DNA of 64,000 bases from Acidovorax sp. sif1233 (GTDB taxonomy: Bacteria > Pseudomonadota > Gammaproteobacteria > Burkholderiales > Burkholderiaceae_C), in assembly GCF_019218755.1 (NCBI RefSeq), contig NZ_JAHUWZ010000012.1:29627-93626 (forward strand). Reading direction: 5' to 3'. The translations under genes were made by a program, and so were the position numbers. The notes under the pieces are model-generated. The model was not told the DNA's origin. It saw only the letters and a list, made by a program, of their open reading frames with translations, and made no database searches. Shown piece by piece: positions 1 to 8,141 of this stretch (position 1 is its first letter; the number at the start of each line of letters is the position of its first letter).

Positions 1-86
1 TGTTCGCCGACCCGGTGTACCTCACCCCTTCGGCACAACGCCAGTTCGGCACCTACGCCCATGACCGGCTGAAGGCGCGCTGGTAA
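1..86 (+). CDS. C-terminus of a probable SGNH/GDSL-type lipase or esterase (partial)
   Basis: Only the last 27 codons and the TAA stop lie inside the window. The tail reads FADPVYLTPSAQRQFGTYAH and then a short basic end. It resembles the last conserved block of GDSL/SGNH esterases, which carries an Asp-x-x-His pair (usually D-P-V-H-P-T) just before the C-terminal helix. Here the His position is Tyr and the Pro is Leu, so either the catalytic His is lost or this is a different family. The assignment rests on this short tail only and is weak. A strong terminator follows about 50 bp downstream. Confidence 0.35.
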   Translation, partial: FADPVYLTPSAQRQFGTYAHDRLKARW

Positions 87-134
87 CCCGCCTGCGGGGT
101 GGCGGCGCTCGTGGAGCGCGCCACCGGGAGGCAC

Positions 135-162
135 AAAAAGCCGACCCCAGGGTCGGCTTTTT
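135..162. terminator. Bidirectional Rho-independent terminator
   Basis: A perfect 12-bp stem (AAAAAGCCGACC with GGTCGGCTTTTT) encloses a four-base loop, CCAG. The A5 and T5 ends give a U-tract on both strands. It can therefore end transcription of the partial gene to the left and of the convergent lipase-like gene to the right. Confidence 0.9.
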
Positions 163-204
163 GCTGTGCGCCCTGCCCTGGGCGGGCAGGGCGGATGCCT
201 TTGC

Positions 205-1503
205 CTACTTGACGGTGTCAAACACTGCACGGGCCTGTGCATGGCAGAAGGGTGGCTCATACGTGCCGTGGTAGGCGGCGTAGTAGGTCGCGAATGCGGC
301 CGATGCCGGATCGGTGGGGGCCTGGCCGCCCGGGCCGAAGGTGGCCTGGATCGCGGCATCGACGTCCACCGACGCCACGTTGGGCAGGCCCCGGCTGTCG
401 AAGTCGGCCTTCATGATCCGCTGGTGGATGGCGGGCGGCACCGTGGGGTCGCCAGCGCCGCCGCACAGCAGCACGCGGGCCTTGGGGTTCCAGCCCAGCA
501 GGTCGTTCTTCTTGGCCGCCAGGTACAGGGGGTGGGTGGTGCTGGTCTGCGAGCCCGTGATGAAGGCGGGCTGGAACAGCGCATCACGCGCCTGGTTGGG
601 CGTGCCCGCGGGCAGGGTGCCCGAGGTGACCAGCGTGGTGTAGGTCAGCGTGGGGTGGGGCAGCAGGGTCTCGATGTAGCCCGAGTACGGCGCCTTGAAG
701 ACCTGCTTGACGTCCGTGTAGACATCGCCATAGACCTTCTGCCAGGCCGTCACCAGGTACGGAACGAAGAACTGCACGCCCGCGATGGCGTCCGGGATGC
801 GCAGCGAACCCGACAGGTTGTAGGGGCCCGCCAGGTGGGCGCCGGCCACCACGTTGAATTCATTGCCGTAGTCGCGCTCCGCGGAGCGGTGCGCCGCCAT
901 CGACGAGTGCCCGCCCTGCGAGTAGCCCGTGAACATGACCTTGCCCGACAGATTGGCGCCCACGGTGCCCGCCGCGTTGCGGGCGGCGCGCACCGAGTCG
1001 ATGACGGAGGTGGCTTCCGAGTCGGCGTGCAGGTAGGGGTGGTAGCTGTAGCCCGACTTGGCAAACCCCAGGTAGTCGGTGGCCACCACGGCATAGCCCT
1101 GGGCGGCGTACATGGCGGCGAGCAGGAAGGTTTCGCTGTCCTGCGGATTGGCCAGGGTGCGGGGCTTTTGCACGTCGGTGCCCTTGGCATAGGCGACCAG
1201 CGGCGCGGCGGTGCTGCAGCTGCCCGCGGGCACGAGCATCACGCCGGAGGCGTTGGTGCTCTCGCCCCCCTTGGCGCCCGCGGTGGCGTAATTGAGCGCA
1301 ACCACCTTCACGTCGCATTTCGCCTTGCCGGTGATGGCCTGCAGGCCGCTGCTGGAAGTGCCTGCGTCGATCTGCGCGGCCGTCAGCGTGGTGAGCACCG
1401 CCGGGGGATCGATCAGCGCGCCGCGGGCGGGATCGTCGGAGCCACCGCAGGCAACAAGCAGGACCGCGGCGGCGGCGACACAGGTAAGGCGGAAATACGT
1501 CAT
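205..1503 (-). CDS. Secreted alpha/beta-hydrolase (lipase-like) lipoprotein
   Basis: This 432-residue protein starts with a lipoprotein signal peptide. A hydrophobic stretch ends in LLVAC, with the lipidated Cys at residue 19, so it is probably anchored on the outside of the inner or outer membrane. The nucleophile elbow GYSQGG places Ser at 195. Asp 352 in GAGDPTVPP and His 412 in YYAAYHGTYE are plausible partners in the triad. The arrangement is that of secretory-lipase/prolyl-aminopeptidase-like hydrolases. An upstream in-frame start exists, but this ATG has a GAGG about 9 bases ahead and gives a proper signal peptide. The substrate is unknown; an ester or lipid is inferred from family. 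Confidence 0.8.
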   Translation of the reverse strand: MTYFRLTCVAAAAVLLVACGGSDDPARGALIDPPAVLTTLTAAQIDAGTSSSGLQAITGKAKCDVKVVALNYATAGAKGGESTNASGVMLVPAGSCSTAAPLVAYAKGTDVQKPRTLANPQDSETFLLAAMYAAQGYAVVATDYLGFAKSGYSYHPYLHADSEATSVIDSVRAARNAAGTVGANLSGKVMFTGYSQGGHSSMAAHRSAERDYGNEFNVVAGAHLAGPYNLSGSLRIPDAIAGVQFFVPYLVTAWQKVYGDVYTDVKQVFKAPYSGYIETLLPHPTLTYTTLVTSGTLPAGTPNQARDALFQPAFITGSQTSTTHPLYLAAKKNDLLGWNPKARVLLCGGAGDPTVPPAIHQRIMKADFDSRGLPNVASVDVDAAIQATFGPGGQAPTDPASAAFATYYAAYHGTYEPPFCHAQARAVFDTVK

Positions 1504-1635
1504 GAATGGATACCTCAGGTCTGGAAGGAACGACGCATCGTGCGCGCACCTGCACTGCACCATCCATAGGGGATAACGCGGACCGCACCGGGCGCGCAGA
1601 CGCCTAGGCGACAGCGTGCCGCCACGGGCCGGCGG

Positions 1636-1905
1636 TCAGTGCCCGCCGCCTGCCCCGTAGGCCACCTTCATTCCCAGGATCGTCCCCGCCAGCGCGAGCG
1701 TGATGGCATTGGCCACCACGATGGGCCAGGCCGCCAGGGTCAGCCCATAGACCAGCCACAGCGCCACGCCCGCCGTGAACACGCTGTACATGCCCAGCGA
1801 AATGCCGCGGACATCCCGCGTGCGGAAGGTGTGCAGCGCCTGCGGCACGAAGCTGCAGGTGGTCATGGCGGCGGCAAGGTAGCCGATGAGCTCGGTCGTG
1901 GGCAT
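1636..1905 (-). CDS. SemiSWEET family sugar transporter (PQ-loop)
   Basis: A small 89-residue membrane protein with three predicted helices, the size of a bacterial SemiSWEET half-transporter, which works as a homodimer to move small sugars across the inner membrane. The helix-1 PQ motif is visible (TTCSFVPQALHTFRTRDVRG), followed by the ISLGMYSVFT segment typical of the family. A longer in-frame start would add a Pro/Arg-rich stretch that family members lack, so the internal ATG is used. It lies downstream of dacB on the same strand with a 71-bp gap. The substrate cannot be told from sequence. Confidence 0.85.
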   Translation of the reverse strand: MPTTELIGYLAAAMTTCSFVPQALHTFRTRDVRGISLGMYSVFTAGVALWLVYGLTLAAWPIVVANAITLALAGTILGMKVAYGAGGGH

Positions 1906-1976
1906 GGGGCGGTGGTTCCGGAAACCTGTTCGAAGCGAAGGCCCGGGCGCGCGGGGCCGGGGCAACGCCGGATTAT

Positions 1977-3449
1977 TCACTGGTCACGCGCCGCCCAGTC
2001 GACCAGGCTGTCCAGCACGGGCCGCGCTGCGCCGGCATTGGCATGGTTGACGACCGCCACCAGCACATAGCGCCGGCCGCTGGCCGCGTGCACGTAGCCC
2101 GCCACGGCCATCACGTCGCGCAGGCTGCCCGTCTTGAGGTGGGCCACGCCCGCGCGGCTCTGGCTGCGGCGCAGCGTGCCGTCCACGCCGGAGATGGGCA
2201 GCGAGGCCACGAGCTCCGGCATCACGGGCGAGGCCCAGGCCACCTGCAGCATGCGCGCCAGCGCCTGCGCGGTCAGGCGGGCGTCCCGGCTCAGGCCCGC
2301 GCCGTTGTCGGCCAGGGGCAGTTCCGCATCGCCCATGCGCGCGAGCCACCACTGGCGCAGGGCCTCGCGGGCACCGTCGAAGGTGGCCACACCGTTCCTT
2401 TGCAATGCCAGCGTGAGGAAGACATGCTGCGCCATCACGTTGTTGCTGTATTTGTTCACATCGCGCACCACCTCGGCCAGGGGGGGCGAGGTGGCCACGA
2501 AGGCGGGCTTCAGGCCGGCCGGCACCTTGCCCTCGCGCACGCTGCCCGTGAGCTTGCCGCCCAGTTCGCGCCACATGCCTTCCACCGCGCGCGCCGCAAA
2601 GCCGCGCGGGTCGGCCGCCGCCACGGGCCACACGCGTTCGCCGCAGGCGGCCGGGTACACCCCCTGGAAGACCACCTTGGCGGGGTCGGCCAGCTCCGCG
2701 CGCAGGGCGCCACGCCAGTCTCCGCACTCGGTGCCCGGCGCCGCCAGCGCCACGGTGGGCTGGCGCGACACGCCCGCCAGGGGCGGGTCGTACTGGATGC
2801 GGGCCAGCCCGCCGGCGGCGTCGGGCACGAAGGTCATCACCGAGGACTTGTAGTTGAGCAGCAGCGCGTCGGGCGCGGCGTTGTACGGGCGCAGGGGCTC
2901 GCCGTCAAAGCGCGCCGGGTCGTGGTCGGGCACATCGAAGGCGGTGCGGTCGAGCACGATGTCGCCCACGATGACCTGGATGCCTTGGCCCTGCAGGCGC
3001 CGCATCAGCAGCCACAGGCGCTCCATGACGAGCTTGGGGTCGCCCTGGCCCTGGATGTAGACATTGCCGCGCAGGCTGCCCTCCTGCACCGTGCCCTGCA
3101 CATAGACCGGGGTGTTCCACACATAGGCGGGGCCCAGCTGCTCCAGCGCCGCGTAAGTGGTCACCAGCTTCATCACCGACGCCGGGTTGACCTGGGCCTG
3201 CGCGCGGTGCGAAAGGCGCGCCGCAGCGCGCCCGCCCTGGGCATCCACGACCACCACCGACAGCGCCTCGCGCGGCAGCCTGGCGCGCTGCAGGGCCGCC
3301 TCGACTTCCGGGGGCAACGAAACGGGTGCGGGGGTGGTGGACTGCGCCCCGGCGGCGCCGGCGCCCCCCGCCAGGACAAGCGATGCCGCGCAGCAGCGCA
3401 CGGCATCCCGCAGCGCATTCCAGCGCCAGGCAACAGGAAGAGAAAACAT
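1977..3449 (-). CDS. dacB: D-alanyl-D-alanine carboxypeptidase/endopeptidase, PBP4 type
   Basis: A 490-residue periplasmic enzyme with an N-terminal signal peptide (hydrophobic segment about 14-36). It trims or cleaves peptidoglycan cross-links. All three penicillin-binding active-site motifs of class C low-mass PBPs are present: SVMK at 91-94 (catalytic Ser 91), SNN at 335-337 and KTG at 439-441. The roughly 170-residue insert between the first and second motifs is the extra domain seen in DacB/PBP4. The ATG overlaps, on the opposite strand, a possible start of the divergent transporter, so the two genes have essentially back-to-back promoters. Confidence 0.93.
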   Translation of the reverse strand: MFSLPVAWRWNALRDAVRCCAASLVLAGGAGAAGAQSTTPAPVSLPPEVEAALQRARLPREALSVVVVDAQGGRAAARLSHRAQAQVNPASVMKLVTTYAALEQLGPAYVWNTPVYVQGTVQEGSLRGNVYIQGQGDPKLVMERLWLLMRRLQGQGIQVIVGDIVLDRTAFDVPDHDPARFDGEPLRPYNAAPDALLLNYKSSVMTFVPDAAGGLARIQYDPPLAGVSRQPTVALAAPGTECGDWRGALRAELADPAKVVFQGVYPAACGERVWPVAAADPRGFAARAVEGMWRELGGKLTGSVREGKVPAGLKPAFVATSPPLAEVVRDVNKYSNNVMAQHVFLTLALQRNGVATFDGAREALRQWWLARMGDAELPLADNGAGLSRDARLTAQALARMLQVAWASPVMPELVASLPISGVDGTLRRSQSRAGVAHLKTGSLRDVMAVAGYVHAASGRRYVLVAVVNHANAGAARPVLDSLVDWAARDQ

Positions 3450-3549
3450 GGCGGAAGTCTATCGCCCGGCGCCAGGGGCGGCCTCTGCCCCGGCCCCGCC
3501 GGCAAGCCAGGCGCCAGCGCTGGCGGCGGCAGGCACCGATAATCCCCCG

Positions 3550-4548
3550 ATGCGCTTTTCTCCTCGTGCCATGGGCCTGCTGGCGGCGGTCGTGACCGTC
3601 ACCATCTGGACAGGCTTCATCGTCATTGCCCGCGCCTCGGCCCAGCGCACGCTCACCCCGTTCGACATCGCGCTGCTGCGCATCACCGGCGCCAGCCTGG
3701 TGCTGCTGCCCTGGGGCTGGTGGATGGTGCGGCGGCGCACGGCGGCGCAGGGCGCGTCCGCCCCGCCCTCCAGCCTGGCGGGCGTCTCGCCCCTGCCGCT
3801 GCGCACCACGGCCCTGCTGGGCATCTTCGGCGGGCTGCTGTACGCCATGCTGGCCTACGCGGGGTTCTTCCATGCGCCCGCCACCCACGCGGCCGTGCTG
3901 ATGCCGGGCAGCCTGCCGCTGTGGACGGCGCTGCTGGCCGCCGCGCTGCTGCGCGACCACATCACCCCGCTGCGTGCCGCGGGCCTGGCCTTCATCGTGG
4001 CGGGCGACCTGCTGGTGGGCGGCCGCAGCCTGCTGGCGGCCTTCTCGGGGGGCGACGTGTGGAAGGGCGACCTGCTCTTCATGATGGCGGCCGCGAGTTG
4101 GGCCACCTACAGCGTGCTGGCCCGGCGCCACGCGGTGGACGCCGTGCAGGCCACCATCGCGATCACGGCGTTTGCCTGCCTGGTCTATGTGCCCGGCTAT
4201 GCCCTGCTGACCACGCTGGGCGCCGTCACCAGCCACCTGGCGCTGGCGCCCTGGAGCGAGATCGTCTTTCACATGGTGTTCCAGGGCGGCGGCTCGGTGG
4301 TGATCTCGGGCATCGGCTTCACGCGCATGATCCAGCACTATGGGCCCGTGCGCTCCACCATGATCACGGCGCTGGTGCCTGGCCTCTCGGCCATCGGTGC
4401 CGTGGTGTTCCTGGACGAGCCGATGTACTGGAACCTCGTCGCCGGCCTGCTGCTGGTGACTGCCGGTATCCTGCTGGGCGTGCTGCGCAGGAGCCCGGCG
4501 GGCCCGGCCGCCACCGCCACGCCCGCCCCTGGCCACACCGCCTCCTGA
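3550..4548 (+). CDS. EamA/DMT-superfamily metabolite exporter
   Basis: A 332-residue inner-membrane protein with about ten hydrophobic helices in two EamA repeats. Recognisable landmarks are the first-helix region WTGFIVIARASA, the repeat end at WGWWMVRR, and a C-terminal FLDEPMYWNLVAGLLLVTAG stretch typical of the second EamA domain. Family members export amino acids, nucleosides or other small metabolites; the substrate here is unknown. The frame stays open upstream and an ATG abutting dacB is possible. It would add a Pro/Ala-rich tail of 34 residues, so the later ATG is preferred. It precedes tsaB by 31 bp. Confidence 0.82.
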   Translation: MRFSPRAMGLLAAVVTVTIWTGFIVIARASAQRTLTPFDIALLRITGASLVLLPWGWWMVRRRTAAQGASAPPSSLAGVSPLPLRTTALLGIFGGLLYAMLAYAGFFHAPATHAAVLMPGSLPLWTALLAAALLRDHITPLRAAGLAFIVAGDLLVGGRSLLAAFSGGDVWKGDLLFMMAAASWATYSVLARRHAVDAVQATIAITAFACLVYVPGYALLTTLGAVTSHLALAPWSEIVFHMVFQGGGSVVISGIGFTRMIQHYGPVRSTMITALVPGLSAIGAVVFLDEPMYWNLVAGLLLVTAGILLGVLRRSPAGPAATATPAPGHTAS

Positions 4549-4579
4549 CCTCCTTTTGCCGCGCAAACCCCCAGGCCCC

Positions 4580-5320
4580 ATGAATCTGCTTGCCTTCGAC
4601 ACCAGCACCGACACCCTCTCCATCGCGGTACAGCAGGGCGATGCCGTGTGGCATCACACGGGCCCCGGGGGCGCGCAGGCATCGGCCACCCTGATCCCGG
4701 CGGTGCGCAGCCTGATGGCGCAGGCCGGCGTGTCGTTCGACACGCTCGAGGCCATCGTGTTTGGCCGGGGGCCGGGTTCCTTCACCGGCCTGCGCACCGC
4801 CTGCGCCGTGGCCCAGGGGCTGGCGTTTGGCGCACGCGGGGGCCACGGCGTGCCGGTGCTGCCCGTGGACACCCTGCTCGCGGTGGCCGAGGAGGCGCGC
4901 CACGCGCAGGGCTGCACGCGCGTGGTGGCGGTGCTGGACGCGCGCATGGACGAGGTCTACCACGCGCGCTGCGAATGGCGGGCCCCCGAGGCACGCTGGC
5001 AGGCCGACGCCGACTTTGGACTGGGCGCGCCGGAATCCGTGCTGCCGCCCCCGGGCTGGACGGTGGCGGGCAATGCGCAGGCCCCCTACGGCGACCGGCT
5101 CGCGCCCGATGCCCCCCATGTGGCCGCGCTGCCCACGGCCGGTGCGCTGCTGCGCCTGGCCCCTGCGCTGCTGGCCGCCGGCCACGGCGTGCCAGCCCGC
5201 GATGCGCTGCCGCGCTATATCCGCGATAAAGTGGCGCAAACCACCGCCGAACGTGCCGCCCTGCGCGCCGCCCAGGCGGCAGCCAACCCGCAGGAACCCG
5301 GGGTTGGCGCGTCCCAGTGA
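4580..5320 (+). CDS. tsaB: tRNA N6-threonylcarbamoyladenosine biosynthesis protein TsaB
   Basis: A 246-residue member of the ASKHA fold that partners TsaD and TsaE in making t6A37 in ANN-decoding tRNAs. It begins MNLLAFDTSTDTLSIAV, the family start signature, and contains GRGPGSFTGLRTACAVAQGL near residue 65, the TsaB hallmark. The short N-terminal extension upstream of this ATG is unconserved. The gene is followed closely by rimI, the usual tsaB-rimI order in Betaproteobacteria, and probably shares its transcript with the preceding EamA gene. Confidence 0.95.
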   Translation: MNLLAFDTSTDTLSIAVQQGDAVWHHTGPGGAQASATLIPAVRSLMAQAGVSFDTLEAIVFGRGPGSFTGLRTACAVAQGLAFGARGGHGVPVLPVDTLLAVAEEARHAQGCTRVVAVLDARMDEVYHARCEWRAPEARWQADADFGLGAPESVLPPPGWTVAGNAQAPYGDRLAPDAPHVAALPTAGALLRLAPALLAAGHGVPARDALPRYIRDKVAQTTAERAALRAAQAAANPQEPGVGASQ

Positions 5321-5342
5321 ACCTTGTCCTGGCCACCACCGC

Positions 5343-5822
5343 ATGAGCGCCCTGCCCACCCCGCCCGCCCGCGCCCTGGAAGCGCGCTTTGAAACCCTCA
5401 CGCTCGCGCGGCTCGACGCCGTGCTGGCGGTGGAGCAACGCGCCTATTCGCACCCCTGGACGCGCGGCAACTTCACCGATGCGCTGGCCTCGGGCTACCA
5501 GGCCCAGCTGCTCATGGCCGGCGACCATCTGCTGGGCTACTTCGTGGCGATGCTGGGCGTGGACGAAGTGCACCTGCTCAACATCACCGTCACGCCCGAA
5601 TTCCAGCGCCAGGGCTGGGCGCGGGTGCTGCTCGATGCGCTGGCCCTGTGGGCACGCGGACGGGGCGCGCAGTGGCTGTGGCTGGAGGTGCGCGTGAGCA
5701 ACCTGCGCGCGCAGCACATCTACCAGGCGCACGGATTTCGCCGCGTGGGCGAACGCAAGCGCTACTACCCCGCGGCCGAGGGCCAGCGCGAAGACGCCGT
5801 GGTCATGAGCCTGCCCCTGTAA
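5343..5822 (+). CDS. rimI: Ribosomal protein bS18 N-alanine acetyltransferase
   Basis: A 159-residue GNAT enzyme that acetylates the N-terminal Ala of ribosomal protein S18. The acetyl-CoA loop is seen as FQRQGWARVLL (R/Q-x-x-G-x-A), preceded by the VDEVHLLNITVTPE strand. It is followed by LEVRVSNLRAQHIYQAHGFR, the conserved RimI region. The C-terminal GERKRYYPAAEGQREDAVVM matches the RimI ending with its substrate-binding Tyr and Glu residues. It sits 22 bp after tsaB, the standard neighbour. Confidence 0.94.
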   Translation: MSALPTPPARALEARFETLTLARLDAVLAVEQRAYSHPWTRGNFTDALASGYQAQLLMAGDHLLGYFVAMLGVDEVHLLNITVTPEFQRQGWARVLLDALALWARGRGAQWLWLEVRVSNLRAQHIYQAHGFRRVGERKRYYPAAEGQREDAVVMSLPL

Positions 5823-5849
5823 CCCGCAAGAACCACCCACCCCGCCCGT

Positions 5850-6656
5850 ATGAGCCTCCACCTCGATGCGCGACAGCGCGCCATGCTGCAAGAAATGGGC
5901 GTCACCGTGTGGGGCCCGCCACAGGCCGTGGCGGTGGCGGCGCCAGCCGCGCAAGCAGCGGGCGCCACAGCAGCCCCCGGCACCGATCGCCCACCGGCGC
6001 GGCCCGCCCTGGTGGCCGCCACGACAGCCCTGGCCGCCGCCCCCGACCGCGCGGCGCCCCCCACCCCGCCCCGGGTGCCCGCGCGCGCTGCACCGGCGCC
6101 AGCGCAGGACACGCCGCCCTCCACCCTCTCCACCGCGACGGCCCCCGTCGCCCCGGCCCTGAGGCTGCACGCGCCCCAGCCGCTGTACCCCCTGGCCGAT
6201 CCGGCGCAGGCGCCCGCCGGGCTGGGCCCGGGCTGGCTGATCGTGGCCGAATGCCTCACCCCCGACGACCCGCTGGGCGGCGACGCAGGCCGCCTGCTCG
6301 ACAACATGCTGCGCGCCATGCAACTGCACCGGCATCCCCGCGTGTTCCTGGCCGCGCTGGAGCGCCCCGCCCCCGGCACGCAGGCGAGCGCGGACATCCA
6401 GGCCACGCTGGCCGAGACCGTGGCATCGCTGCAGCCCGCCCTGGTGCTGGTGCTGGGCCATGTCGCGGCGCGCGTGGCGCTGGGCCGCACCGAACCGCTG
6501 GGCCGCCTGCGCGCGGGGCCACACGCGCTGGGCGGGTGCCCCGCCGTGGTGACCTACGACCCCGCCTTCCTGCTGCGCTCGCAGGAGACCAAGGCCGCCG
6601 CCTGGGCCGACCTGTGCCGGGCACTGGCCATCGTGCGCCAGGCTTCATCCACCTGA
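5850..6656 (+). CDS. Uracil-DNA glycosylase-superfamily protein, degenerate motifs
   Basis: A 268-residue protein. Residues 1-22 resemble the short helix found at the start of family 4/5-like glycosylases; about 23-115 is a Pro/Ala linker; 120-268 is a UDG-like fold. GRLLDNMLRAM (147-157) and the closing block ending in K-x3-W-x-DL are recognisable. The usual GE-x-PG-x-x-ED active-site loop is replaced by AECLTPDDP, and the His of the second motif (T-Y-H-P-x-x-LL) is Asp 237 in TYDPAFLL. It may be catalytically altered or inactive. It is the third gene of the tsaB-rimI run, 27 bp downstream. Confidence 0.7.
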   Translation: MSLHLDARQRAMLQEMGVTVWGPPQAVAVAAPAAQAAGATAAPGTDRPPARPALVAATTALAAAPDRAAPPTPPRVPARAAPAPAQDTPPSTLSTATAPVAPALRLHAPQPLYPLADPAQAPAGLGPGWLIVAECLTPDDPLGGDAGRLLDNMLRAMQLHRHPRVFLAALERPAPGTQASADIQATLAETVASLQPALVLVLGHVAARVALGRTEPLGRLRAGPHALGGCPAVVTYDPAFLLRSQETKAAAWADLCRALAIVRQASST

Positions 6657-6732
6657 CCACGGCGGGCGCGGGCTTTTGCCACGGGCCCGCCGCGGCGGCA
6701 GTGCCATAATCCGCCGCCTGTCCATTTTTTAC

Positions 6733-6854
6733 GGAGAAAGCTCCTTGGAAACCTACCCGAGTTGGTAGCTTTCAGCTCCCCGGCCTGCCTGCTGTGGGGT
6801 TGAAAGCACCCGATCCCCCACACCGCAGATGCCACACAACAAGGGAGTGAGCCC
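6733..6854 (+). promoter_or_regulatory. Structured 5' leader of corA with mutually exclusive pairings
   Basis: The segment AGCTTTCA at 6767-6774 can pair upstream with GAAAGCT (6736-6742) or downstream with TGAAAGC (6801-6807). The two pairings exclude each other. The downstream pairing encloses a second stem of CCCC (6778-6781) with GGGG (6796-6799). CTCCC at 6776-6780 is also complementary to the GGGAG Shine-Dalgarno (6843-6847) of corA. A small GGAG/CTCC hairpin (6733-6744) competes with the upstream pairing. This is the layout of a translational switch; no U-tract terminator is seen. I do not recognise a named riboswitch class. Confidence 0.5.
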
Positions 6855-7841
6855 ATGCTCAACATCTTCACGCTCGCCAATGGCCGGCTGTTCCAGGAAG
6901 AAATCGAGTCCCTGGAAGAGCTGACCCGCTTCCAGCCGATCTGGGTGGACCTGGAAGCCCCCACCCTCGAAGAAAAGCGCTGGATCAAGCAGCATTACGG
7001 CCTGTCCATCCCCGAGGATGCGATGGACGAGGACATCGAGGAATCCGCCCGCTTCTACGAAGAAGACAACGGCGAGCTGCACATCCGCAGCGACTTTCTG
7101 ATCGACGACGACGAAGACCCGCGCTCGGTGCGGGTGGCCTTCATCCTGAACCAGCACAACGCCAACCTCAAGAGCCGGGGTGTGCTGTTCTCCATCCACG
7201 ACGAGGACGTGCCGGTGTTCCGCCTGCTGCGCATGCGCGCGCGCCGGGCCCCTGGCCTCATCGAGGACGCCAAGGAAGTGCTGCTCAAGCTGTTCGACGC
7301 CGACGCCGAATACTCGGCCGACACGCTCGAAGGCATCTACGACGAGCTGGAAAAGGTGAGCACCCAGGTGCTGGCCGGCGACGTGACCGACGCCCGCGCG
7401 GGCGAGGTGCTGGCCGCCATCGCGCGCCAGGAAGACTTGAACGGACGCATCCGCCGCAACGTGATGGACACCCGCCGCGCCGTGAGCTTCATGATGCGCA
7501 GCAAGATGCTCAACTCCGAGCAGTTCGAGGAAGCCCGCCAGATCCTGCGCGACATCGAGTCGCTGGACAACCACACGGCGTTTTTGTTCGACAAGATCAA
7601 CTTCCTGATGGACGCCACAGTCGGTTTCATCAACATCAACCAGAACAAGATCATCAAGATCTTCTCGGTGGCCAGCGTGGCGCTGCTGCCACCCACGCTG
7701 ATCGCCAGCGTGTACGGCATGAACTTCAAGTTCATGCCCGAGCTGGAGTGGAGCTACGGGTATGCCTACGGCATCCTGCTGATGATCGCCAGCGCGGTAG
7801 GGCCGATGTGGTACTTCCGCAAGCGGGGCTGGTTGAAGTAG
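6855..7841 (+). CDS. corA: Magnesium/cobalt transporter CorA family
   Basis: A 328-residue protein with a large acidic cytoplasmic domain (about 1-265, coiled-coil helices in the second half) and two C-terminal transmembrane helices. The signature YGMN is at 287-290 between the two helices, followed by the short periplasmic loop FKFMPELEWS. The protein ends with the basic KRGWLK tail. It forms a pentameric Mg2+ (or Co2+/Ni2+) channel gated by cytoplasmic divalent ions. GGGAG lies 7 bases ahead of the ATG. The leader described separately suggests post-transcriptional control. Confidence 0.95.
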   Translation: MLNIFTLANGRLFQEEIESLEELTRFQPIWVDLEAPTLEEKRWIKQHYGLSIPEDAMDEDIEESARFYEEDNGELHIRSDFLIDDDEDPRSVRVAFILNQHNANLKSRGVLFSIHDEDVPVFRLLRMRARRAPGLIEDAKEVLLKLFDADAEYSADTLEGIYDELEKVSTQVLAGDVTDARAGEVLAAIARQEDLNGRIRRNVMDTRRAVSFMMRSKMLNSEQFEEARQILRDIESLDNHTAFLFDKINFLMDATVGFININQNKIIKIFSVASVALLPPTLIASVYGMNFKFMPELEWSYGYAYGILLMIASAVGPMWYFRKRGWLK

Positions 7842-7854
7842 CCCCCTGTGGCGC

Positions 7855-7925
7855 TGCGCGCCTTCCCCCCCGAGGGGGGACGCCTCCGGTGGACCGGCGA
7901 AGCCGGATCCACGGTGGCGCTGGTA
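7855..7925 (-). repeat. Dispersed repeat, family B, copy 1
   Basis: Read on the minus strand this matches the other family-B copies: a GTGGA-x-C(T/C)GGCTTCGCC block, then GGCGTCCCCC, then a run of Gs and AAGGCGCGCAGCGCC. It follows corA directly and contains a C6/G6 hairpin but no U-tract. Confidence 0.6.
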
Positions 7926-8008
7926 TTTGGGGTGCGCCGGTTTCACGGCGCAGCTGTCGAACTTGTAGCTGCTGGCGCTGCAGCAGATCCCATGAATCCG
8001 AGCCCCTG

Positions 8009-8035
8009 CCCATTCGGGCTGAGCTTGTCGACACC
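8009..8035 (-). repeat. Dispersed repeat, family C, copy 1
   Basis: On the minus strand this reads TGTCGACAAGCTCAGCCCGA followed by ATGG. It is the same short module as the three copies found between livH and livK. It lies in the 293-bp corA-mtnN gap, which holds one copy each of repeat families A, B and C and no gene. Confidence 0.6.
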
Positions 8036-8082
8036 TGGGCCAGGCAGATGATGGGACTGGCGGTCACTTCAGCGCAGAATAT

Positions 8083-8141
8083 GATTTAAATTGGCCTCTA
8101 GCGCTTATTCACCAAGCGCTAGCAGCTATCAATTTCATAGT
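8083..8141 (-). repeat. Dispersed palindromic repeat, family A, copy 1 (at mtnN 3' end)
   Basis: The core is a 9-bp perfect inverted repeat, CTAGCGCTT with AAGCGCTAG, around a 7-base loop. It is flanked by GATAGCTG and GGCCAATTT as in the other family-A copies. The TGA stop of mtnN falls inside its outer edge, so the repeat supplies the end of the gene. Confidence 0.75.

Noticed and set aside
2043..3542. A 499-codon open frame on the plus strand opposite dacB
   Set aside because: It is antisense to a gene with all three PBP motifs. Its translation is rich in His, Arg and Gly with no domain, the usual product of high-GC antisense frames.
6674..6710. CATAAT as the -10 of a corA promoter with TTGCCA as -35
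   Set aside because: The spacing between the boxes is 23 bp, too long for a standard sigma-70 promoter, so it is not annotated.
7966..7995. GTAGCTGCTGGCGCTGCAGCAG in the corA-mtnN gap as a family-A copy
   Set aside because: It resembles only the left block; the rest is a different small palindrome. Too weak to list as a copy.
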